NCBI RefSeq assembly: GCF_014645815.1
Contig: NZ_BMML01000008.1
Coordinates: 186,001 to 250,000, forward strand
Direction of reading: 5' to 3'
Source: Streptomyces fuscichromogenes
Lineage (GTDB): Bacteria; Actinomycetota; Actinomycetes; Streptomycetales; Streptomycetaceae
Length of the DNA stretch: 64,000 nt
Shown here: positions 58,397-64,000 of the stretch, piece by piece
Position numbering within the stretch: position 1 is the stretch's first letter
Layout of the letters: each line of letters starts with the position of its first letter
Notes under the pieces: model-generated
The model's input: only the letters and a program-made list of their open reading frames with translations
What the model was told of the DNA's origin: nothing
The model's database searches: none
Position numbers and translations under genes: made by a program

Positions 58397-60007
58397 CTAC
58401 TCCGCCGGTTCCACGCCCGCGCGCAGCAGGCCGTACGTGTACGCGTCCTCCAGGGCCTGCCAGGAGGCGGCGATGACGTTCTCCGCGACGCCGACCGTGG
58501 ACCACTCGGCGCTGCCGTCGGAGGTGGAGATCAGGACCCGGGTGGTGGACTCGGTGCCGTGCTTGCCCTCCAGGATGCGGACCTTGTAGTCGACCAGGTC
58601 CAGCTTGGCGAGCTGCGGGTAGATCTTTTCGAGGCCCACGCGCAGGGCCCGGTCGAGGGCGTTGACCGGGCCGTTGCCCTCGGCCGTGGCCACGATGCGC
58701 TCGCTCTTGGCCCAGAGTTTGACGGTGGCCTCGTTGGCGTGGGTGCCGTCGGGGCGGTCCTCGACGATGGCCCGCCAGGACTCGACGCGGAAGTACGAAC
58801 GCGGTTTGCCCTCGACCTCGGCGCGCAGCAGGAGCTCGAAGGAGGCGTCGGCGGCCTCGTAGGTGTAGCCCCGCAGCTCGCGCTCCTTGACCCGCTCGAC
58901 GACCCGGCCGACCAGTTCGCGGTCGCCGCCGAGGTCGACGCCGAGTTCCCTGCCCTTGAGTTCGATCGAGGCGCGGCCGGCCATGTCGGAGACCAGCATG
59001 CGCATGGTGTTGCCGACGAGGGCCGGGTCGGTGTGCTGGTAGAGGTCGGGGTCGACCTTGATGGCGGAGGCGTGCAGGCCGGCCTTGTGCGCGAAGGCGG
59101 AGACACCCACATAGGGCTGGTGGGTGGAGGGCGTGAGGTTGACGACCTCGGCGATGGCGTGCGAGATGCGGGTCATCTCGCGCAGCCGGCCCTCCGGCAG
59201 CACCTTCTTGCCGTACTTCAGCTCCAGCGCGGCGACCACCGGGAACAGGTTGGCGTTGCCGACCCGCTCGCCGTAGCCGTTCGCCGTGCACTGGACGTGG
59301 GTGGCGCCCGCGTCGACGGCGGCGAGGGTGTTGGCGACCGCGCAGCCGGTGTCGTCCTGGGCGTGGATGCCGAGCCGGGCGCCGGTGTCGGTGAGGACGG
59401 TGGAGACGACGGCGTTGACCTGGGCGGGGAGCATGCCGCCGTTGGTGTCGCAGAGGATGACGACGTCCGCGCCGGCCTCGGAGGCGGCCCGGACGACCGC
59501 CTTCGCGTACTCGGGGTTGGCGCGGTAGCCGTCGAAGAAGTGCTCGCAGTCGACGAAGACCCGGCGGCCCTGGTCCTTCAGGAAGGACACCGTGTCGCGG
59601 ACCATCTCCAGGTTCTCGTCGAGGGTGGTGCGCAGCGCCAGCTCGACATGCCGGTCGTGGGACTTGGCGACCAGTGTGATCACCGGGGCGCCGGACTCCA
59701 GCAGCGCCCTGACCTGGGGGTCCTCCGCCGCCTTGGCCTTCGCCCGACGGGTGGCGCCGAAGGCGACCAGCTGGGCGTGCTTGAAGTCGATCTCCTGCTG
59801 GGCGCGGGCGAAGAACTCGGTGTCCCGGGGATTGGCACCCGGCCAGCCGCCCTCGATGAAGCCCACGCCGAAGTCGTCCAGGTGCCGGGCGATGGCCAGC
59901 TTGTCCGCGACGGTGAGGTTGATGCCCTCGCGCTGCGCGCCGTCGCGCAGCGTGGTGTCGAAGACGTGGAACGAGTCGTTCAGCTCGTTGGTTTCCGTCT
60001 CGGTCAT
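58397..60007 (-). CDS. cimA: Citramalate synthase (CimA)
   Basis: 536 residues; condenses pyruvate and acetyl-CoA to (R)-citramalate, the threonine-independent entry to isoleucine. HMGL-like TIM barrel with FDTTLRDGAQREGINLTV, CDTNGGMLPAQV, GIHAQDDTGCAVANTLAAVDAGA and QCTANGYGERVGNANL, plus a LeuA-type C-terminal allosteric domain (about 420-536). ATG giving MTETETNELN. The frame continues 86 codons upstream through a leader region (see attenuator). Known also as leuA2-like in Streptomyces annotations. Confidence 0.93.
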   Translation of the reverse strand: MTETETNELNDSFHVFDTTLRDGAQREGINLTVADKLAIARHLDDFGVGFIEGGWPGANPRDTEFFARAQQEIDFKHAQLVAFGATRRAKAKAAEDPQVRALLESGAPVITLVAKSHDRHVELALRTTLDENLEMVRDTVSFLKDQGRRVFVDCEHFFDGYRANPEYAKAVVRAASEAGADVVILCDTNGGMLPAQVNAVVSTVLTDTGARLGIHAQDDTGCAVANTLAAVDAGATHVQCTANGYGERVGNANLFPVVAALELKYGKKVLPEGRLREMTRISHAIAEVVNLTPSTHQPYVGVSAFAHKAGLHASAIKVDPDLYQHTDPALVGNTMRMLVSDMAGRASIELKGRELGVDLGGDRELVGRVVERVKERELRGYTYEAADASFELLLRAEVEGKPRSYFRVESWRAIVEDRPDGTHANEATVKLWAKSERIVATAEGNGPVNALDRALRVGLEKIYPQLAKLDLVDYKVRILEGKHGTESTTRVLISTSDGSAEWSTVGVAENVIAASWQALEDAYTYGLLRAGVEPAE

Positions 60008-60378
60008 GGTCCCTAGGCTCCTGATGTCTTGTCTCGGTCGTACCGGAATGACCGGCTCCACCGTCCCTCCATGGTCCCTCGCGCCTCGCCGTCCGGCTGA
60101 AGGTGGGCCGGAAAACGAAAAAACCCCTCGCGGGTGCGAGAGGTCTGCGCGCGGGTCGAGGACGACGATGGCCACCCGTACCTGGTCGTACGTGGTGGTC
60201 ACTGCGGACCGGCGCGCCTGCTGCCAATAATCGTGGCGAACGAGAGCACGGAGGCAGTCTGGCACAGCCTCGCCCCCGGCTCACTCACCGTCTCAGGATG
60301 CGGTCGTCACGGACGGTGACATACGCCACAGGCGTGACGGCCCACTACTGCAGCTGCCTTACGGACGCGGTACGCGGC
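60008..60378. other. cimA leader region
   Basis: 371 bases between the TetR and cimA genes, both on the minus strand. It holds the presumed promoter, a peptide-coding-like segment and a T-tailed hairpin described in the adjacent regulatory entry. Confidence 0.6.
60118..60202 (-). promoter_or_regulatory. Attenuator-like leader of cimA
   Basis: On the minus strand, a GTG (60202) opens VTTTYDQVRVAIVVLDP, with consecutive ATC GTC GTC CTC (60158-60169). About 15 bases later comes a hairpin (60136-60143 with 60124-60131) followed by six T's (60118-60123). Branched-chain codons just before a T-tailed terminator is the layout of amino-acid attenuation. Oddly, the leader frame has no stop and is in frame with cimA. 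Confidence 0.6.
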
Positions 60379-60978
60379 TCACCCGTCCGTGCGCAGGTCC
60401 GTCTCCAGGAACTCCCGCACATGGCCGAGGACCTGTGCCCGGTCCGTGCCGCGCAGGCCGATCGCCACGTGGATGGAGAAGCCGTCGAGCAGGGCGCGCA
60501 GGCGGGCGGCGAACCGGTCGGGGTCGACGGGCCGGAACTCGCCGCGCGAGATGCCCTCCGCGAGCAGCGCCACCAGGTCGCGGTGCCAGGCGCCCTCGAT
60601 GGCGGCCTGCCGGTCGCGGGCCGCCTCGTCGGCGTTCTGCGAGCGGTTCCAGACCTCCAGCCAGAGCGTCCAGTGCGGGTCGCGGTGCCCGTCGGGGACG
60701 TACAGGTCGACGTAGGCGTCGAGGCGCTCGCGGGCGGTGCCGCGCCCGGTGAGCAGCCGGCCGCGCTCGGCACCCAGCCGGCCCTCGCTCCACTCCAGGG
60801 CCTGGAGCAGCAGTTCGTCCTTGGAGTGGAAGTAGTAGAGGAGATGACCGCTGCTCATCCCGACCTCGCGGCCGAGCGCGGCCATGGTGAGCTTCTCGAG
60901 ACCCCGCTCGGCGATCATCGTCATGGCGGCGGCGAGCACGTCCTCGCGGGGCGGGGCCTGTCTGCGCCCACCGGCCAT
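60379..60978 (-). CDS. TetR-family regulator
   Basis: 199 residues with an N-terminal TetR helix-turn-helix (REDVLAAAMTMIAERGLEKLTMAALGREVGMSSGHLLYYFHSKDELL, residues about 11-55). The C-terminal ligand domain is of the BetI-like type. It starts 21 bases after the agmatine deiminase gene and is probably the last gene of the urease-agmatine deiminase run, so it may sense a polyamine or urea-related metabolite (inference). Confidence 0.92.
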   Translation of the reverse strand: MAGGRRQAPPREDVLAAAMTMIAERGLEKLTMAALGREVGMSSGHLLYYFHSKDELLLQALEWSEGRLGAERGRLLTGRGTARERLDAYVDLYVPDGHRDPHWTLWLEVWNRSQNADEAARDRQAAIEGAWHRDLVALLAEGISRGEFRPVDPDRFAARLRALLDGFSIHVAIGLRGTDRAQVLGHVREFLETDLRTDG

Positions 60979-60999
60979 CTGCGGCTCCTCGAACTCGGA

Positions 61000-62034
61000 C
61001 TAGATCCTCGGCTGCTGTTGCGTGATGCAGTGGATACCGCCCCCGCCGGAGAAGATCGTACGGGCGTCCACCAGCGTCACCGTCCGCTCGGGGAACAGGC
61101 GCCGGAAGATCCCGGCGGCGGTCTCGTCGCGCGGGTCGTCGAAGCCGCACAGCACGACCCCGCCGTTGCAGAGGTAGTGGTTGATGTAGGAGTAGTCGGC
61201 CCAGTGGCCGTCGGCCTCCAGGGCGGTCGGGGCCGGCACCTCGACGACCTCCAGTGCCCGGCCGCGGGCGTCGGCCTGGGACCGCAGCAGGCCGATGACC
61301 TCCTTGGACACCTCGTGGTCGGGGTGCGCGGGGTCCGGCTGGGAGTGCGCGACCACGACTCCCGGGCGGGCGAAGGCGGCCACGATGTCGACGTGCCCGA
61401 GGGTGCCGAAGCCGTACGGGGGATAGTCGCCGGTGAGGCCGCGGGGCAGCCATATCGCCTTGCGGGTGCCGAGCATCCCGTGGATCTCCGCCTCGACCTC
61501 CTCCTTCGTCCAGCCCGGATTGCGCTCGGGGCCCAGCTGTACGGTCTCGGTGAGCAGGACGGTGCCCTCGCCGTCGACGTGGATCGCACCGCCCTCGTTC
61601 ACCAGCTCCGAGGCGTACGTCCGGGCGCCCGCGAGGTCCGCGACCTGCGCGGCGATCTTCGCGTCGTGCTCCCAGCGGGCCCAGTGCTGGGCGCCCCAGC
61701 CGTTGAACGTCCAGTCCACTGCGGCCAGTTCACGACCGTCGGTGAGGAAGGTGGGGCCGATGTCCCGCATCCAGGCGTCGTCGAGATCCCGCTCGACGGT
61801 GTCGACGCCGGGGCCGAGCAGCGTCTGCGCCTGCGCCGACTGGCCGGGGCCGCACACCACCGTCACCGGTTCGAACCGGAGGATCGTGCGGGCCACCGAG
61901 GCCCAGGCCATCCGGGCGGCGAGGAGATCGTCGGGGTCGTCGAAGGTGGGGTTGGGGCCCGGCCACGCCATCCAGGTGCGCTCATGCGGGGTCCACTCGG
62001 CGGGCATCCGGAAACCGTCGGAGGCAGCAGACAT
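61000..62034 (-). CDS. aguA: Agmatine deiminase
   Basis: 344 residues; hydrolyses agmatine to N-carbamoylputrescine and ammonia. Guanidino-group fold with conserved RDLDDAWMRDIGPTF, VDWTFNGWGAQ, GHVDIVAAFARPG and the catalytic Cys in FSGGGGIHCITQQQP. It lies 25 bases after ureC, so arginine-derived nitrogen release and urea hydrolysis genes are together. The ATG has GGATC-like sequence upstream. Confidence 0.92.
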   Translation of the reverse strand: MSAASDGFRMPAEWTPHERTWMAWPGPNPTFDDPDDLLAARMAWASVARTILRFEPVTVVCGPGQSAQAQTLLGPGVDTVERDLDDAWMRDIGPTFLTDGRELAAVDWTFNGWGAQHWARWEHDAKIAAQVADLAGARTYASELVNEGGAIHVDGEGTVLLTETVQLGPERNPGWTKEEVEAEIHGMLGTRKAIWLPRGLTGDYPPYGFGTLGHVDIVAAFARPGVVVAHSQPDPAHPDHEVSKEVIGLLRSQADARGRALEVVEVPAPTALEADGHWADYSYINHYLCNGGVVLCGFDDPRDETAAGIFRRLFPERTVTLVDARTIFSGGGGIHCITQQQPRI

Positions 62035-62059
62035 GGGTGATCCTTACAGGCTGTGACAT

Positions 62060-63772
62060 TTACAGGAAATACAGGCGGTTGAGGGAGACGGAGTCGGCGG
62101 GTTCGGAGCGCAGCGGCTCCCCGTCCAGGGTGACCAGGCCGGTGCGCGCGTCCACGTCGACCGCTCCGGTACGGGTGTTGAGCCGCAGGTCGGCCGGGCC
62201 GATGCCGCGGGTGCCGCGGACGGCGACCCGGCGGCGCCGGGTGGGCATGGTGTCATGGCCCTGGTCGAGGGCGGCCTGGGCGACGAACGCCACCGAGATG
62301 TCGGCGGGGGTGGCGCCGTGCGCCCCGAACTGCGGTCCCAGGACGAGGGGTTCGCAGGTGTCGGTGGCCGCGCCCGGATCGCCGGTGACGCCGAACGCCG
62401 GGAAGCCCGCCTTCAGCACCAGCTGCGGCTTGGCCCCGAAGTACTCCGGCGCCCACAGCACGATGTCGGCGAGCTTGCCGACCTCGATGGAGCCGACCTC
62501 GTGCGCGAGGCCGTGCGCGAGGGCGGGGTTGATGGTCAGCTTCGCCAGGTAGCGCAGCACACGCTCGTTGTCGTGGCCGTCGTCCGGGGCGCCGAGCTCG
62601 GCCTTCATCTTGCCGGCCATGGCGAAGGTACGGCGGAAGGTCTCCCCCGCCCGGCCCATGCCCTGCGCGTCGGACGAGGTGATGCCGATCGCGCCCAGGT
62701 CGTGCAGCACGTCCTCGGCGCCCATGGTCCCGGCGCGGATGCGGTCGCGGGCCATGGCGGCGTCGCCGGGCAGGTCGGTCTTCAGGTCGTGGACGGAGAC
62801 GATCATCCCGTAGTGCTCGGCGACCGCGTCCCGGCCGAACGGCAGGGTGGGGTTGGTGGAGGAGCCGATGACGTGGGGGACACCGGCCATCTTCAGGACG
62901 TTGGGTACGTGCCCGCCGCCGCAGCCCTCGATGTGGAAGGCGTGGATGGTGCGGCCCTCCAGCACGCGGAGGGTGTCCTCCACCGACAGGCACTCGTTCA
63001 ACCCGTCGCTGTGCAGGGCGACTTGGACGTCGTGCTCCTCGGCGACCCGCAACGCCGTGTCCAGCGCCCGGGTATGGGCGCCCATGTCCTCGTGCACCTT
63101 GAAGCCGGAGGCGCCCCCCTCGGCGAGCGCCTCGACCAGCGGGGCCGGGTGCGAGGACGAACCCCGCCCGAGGAAGCCGATGTTGACCGGCCAGGCGTCG
63201 AAGGCGTTGAACGCGTGCCGCAGCGCCCAGGGCGAGTTGACCCCGACGCCCCACACCGGCCCGAACTCCTGGCCGATGATGGTGGTGACTCCGGAGGCCA
63301 GCGAGGCCTCCATGATGCGCGGCGACAGCAGATGGACATGGGTGTCGACGGCCCCGGCGGTGGCGATGAGCCCCTCGCCGGACACGATCGAGGTCCCGGT
63401 GCCGACCACGACGTCGACCCCGTCGAGGGTGTCGGGGTTCCCGGCCCGCCCGATCGAGCAGATCCGCCCCTCGCGGATGCCGACGGAGACCTTGCGGATC
63501 CCCAGCACGGCGTCGATCACGACGACATTGCTGATCACGACGTCACAGGTGTCGCGGACGGCGGCGGCCTTGAGGTGCAGCCCGTCCCTGGCCGTCTTGC
63601 CGAAACCGGCCAGGAACTCGTCGCCGTAGCGCTGGGAGTCGTCCTCGACGCGGATCACGAGCCCCGAGTCGCCGAGGCGGACGCGGTCACCGGCCCGGGG
63701 GCCGTGGGTGGCCGCGTACTCGTGCGGGGTGAGGCGGCGGGCCTCGGCGGGGTGTCCTCCGGGACGGCTCAT
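62060..63772 (-). CDS. ureC: Urease alpha subunit (UreC), divergent second type
   Basis: 570 residues. Nickel-site residues are present by alignment to Klebsiella urease: His145 and His147 (DTHVH), carbamylated Lys225 (FKVHEDMG), His254 (HSDGLNE), His280 (FHIEGCGGGH) and Asp368 (SSDAQ). The flap motif VCHHLD is SVHDLK, so flap Cys319 is Val327, while His320 is kept. It corresponds to the second urease locus of S. coelicolor. The ATG overlaps the upstream urease-beta stop (ATGA). Activity may be altered. Confidence 0.92.
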   Translation of the reverse strand: MSRPGGHPAEARRLTPHEYAATHGPRAGDRVRLGDSGLVIRVEDDSQRYGDEFLAGFGKTARDGLHLKAAAVRDTCDVVISNVVVIDAVLGIRKVSVGIREGRICSIGRAGNPDTLDGVDVVVGTGTSIVSGEGLIATAGAVDTHVHLLSPRIMEASLASGVTTIIGQEFGPVWGVGVNSPWALRHAFNAFDAWPVNIGFLGRGSSSHPAPLVEALAEGGASGFKVHEDMGAHTRALDTALRVAEEHDVQVALHSDGLNECLSVEDTLRVLEGRTIHAFHIEGCGGGHVPNVLKMAGVPHVIGSSTNPTLPFGRDAVAEHYGMIVSVHDLKTDLPGDAAMARDRIRAGTMGAEDVLHDLGAIGITSSDAQGMGRAGETFRRTFAMAGKMKAELGAPDDGHDNERVLRYLAKLTINPALAHGLAHEVGSIEVGKLADIVLWAPEYFGAKPQLVLKAGFPAFGVTGDPGAATDTCEPLVLGPQFGAHGATPADISVAFVAQAALDQGHDTMPTRRRRVAVRGTRGIGPADLRLNTRTGAVDVDARTGLVTLDGEPLRSEPADSVSLNRLYFL

Positions 63773-64000
63773 CGCTCGGCCTCCTCGGCCTCTCGTACAC
63801 CCAGGTATCCGCAGGCGGCGGCGCGGCGCAGCGCCTCCTCGCGGGCGCCGGGCGCGTCCAGCGGCCCGTCGACGAGCCCGGCGAAGCCGATGGCGACCCG
63901 GTCGCCGCCGATCGGCACCAGGCCCACCTCCAGCGAGTCCCCCGGCCCGAACCGCACGGACGAACCGGCGGGCACGGCGAGCCGCAGACCATAGGCGGCG
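63769..64000 (-). CDS. Urease beta (or fused gamma/beta) subunit, 5' partial
   Basis: Only the last 76 residues are in the window; the frame runs off the right end. VPAGSSVRFGPGDSLEVGLV followed by VAIGFAGLVDGPLDAPG is the conserved C-terminal block of UreB. In S. coelicolor the homologue is fused to the gamma subunit, which cannot be checked here. Ends ATGA-overlapping with ureC. Confidence 0.85.
   Translation of the reverse strand, partial: AAYGLRLAVPAGSSVRFGPGDSLEVGLVPIGGDRVAIGFAGLVDGPLDAPGAREEALRRAAACGYLGVREAEEAER

Noticed and set aside
58397..60265. A 622-residue version of CimA starting far upstream
   Set aside because: The added N-terminus spans the T-tailed hairpin and has no family similarity; the ATG at 60007 fits other citramalate synthases. 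Two forms cannot be fully excluded and this is listed as a finding.

Overview
The window is chromosomal core DNA of a Streptomyces. Three things point that way. The base composition is very GC-rich with G/C-biased third codon positions. GTG starts are frequent. The gene order is the one I remember for the central part of Streptomyces chromosomes (mutM-rnc-rpmF, coaD-rsmD-recG, rpmB, thiL/thiD, ddlA, gpsA, cofC, hupS, leuCD/ndgR, tRNA-Glu/Gln with gltX, two cvn conservons, accB/accE, cimA, ureC). The species cannot be fixed from the sequence alone.

Bases 1-8.8 kb: a secreted CAP protein and a HxlR regulator, then a minus-strand housekeeping block: recG, rsmD, coaD, a SepIVA-like coiled-coil protein, YceD, rpmF, rnc and mutM. 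This covers DNA repair, rRNA modification and processing, CoA synthesis and ribosome assembly. Bases 8.9-13.7 kb: a translationally coupled pair, an HSP90-type ATPase and a 971-residue TPR-rich protein, sitting between recG and the fatty-acid-kinase-like/rpmB pair. I regard it as an accessory insertion and the best candidate for an undescribed system. Bases 13.7-24.4 kb: the DhaK/DhaL-type kinase, rpmB, thiamine genes (thiL-thiD), a stand-alone RAM protein, a DUF3515 lipoprotein, ddlA, a plsC-gpsA phospholipid operon, cofC (coenzyme F420) and the H1-tailed nucleoid protein HupS.

Bases 24.4-33.2 kb: leucine biosynthesis leuCD under the divergent IclR regulator ndgR; a DUF4188 gene facing a MerR regulator across repeated half-sites; five tRNA genes (three Glu-CTC, two Gln-CTG) close to gltX, which is relevant because GluRS charges both tRNAs in bacteria using the transamidation route; an HAD phosphatase; a lone RelE/ParE-like gene; an FAH-family gene overlapping gltX; and a 58-residue peptide with two ANPRRTxL motifs. 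Bases 33.7-44.5 kb: two complete tandem conservons (cvnA-B-C-D twice), each a membrane histidine-kinase-like receptor, a roadblock protein, a DUF742 protein and a Ras-like GTPase. Bases 44.7-47.6 kb: accB-accE (acyl-CoA carboxylase) and a YceI protein.

Bases 47.7-58.1 kb are more strain-variable: a DUF899 protein, a broken P-loop ATPase next to a truncated STAND ATPase, an aldo/keto reductase facing a HxlR regulator, a FUSC-type membrane protein facing a MarR regulator, a Gly-rich secreted membrane protein and a modular GH3 glycosidase. Bases 58.4-64 kb: cimA with a leader resembling branched-chain amino-acid attenuation, and an operon-like run of urease genes, agmatine deiminase and a TetR regulator. 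The UreC here lacks the usual flap cysteine.

Seven copies of one intergenic GC-rich repeat (core GCGCAGTTCCCCGCGCCCCT) are scattered across the window, twice as inverted pairs. No rRNA, CRISPR array, insertion sequence, prophage or origin was seen.
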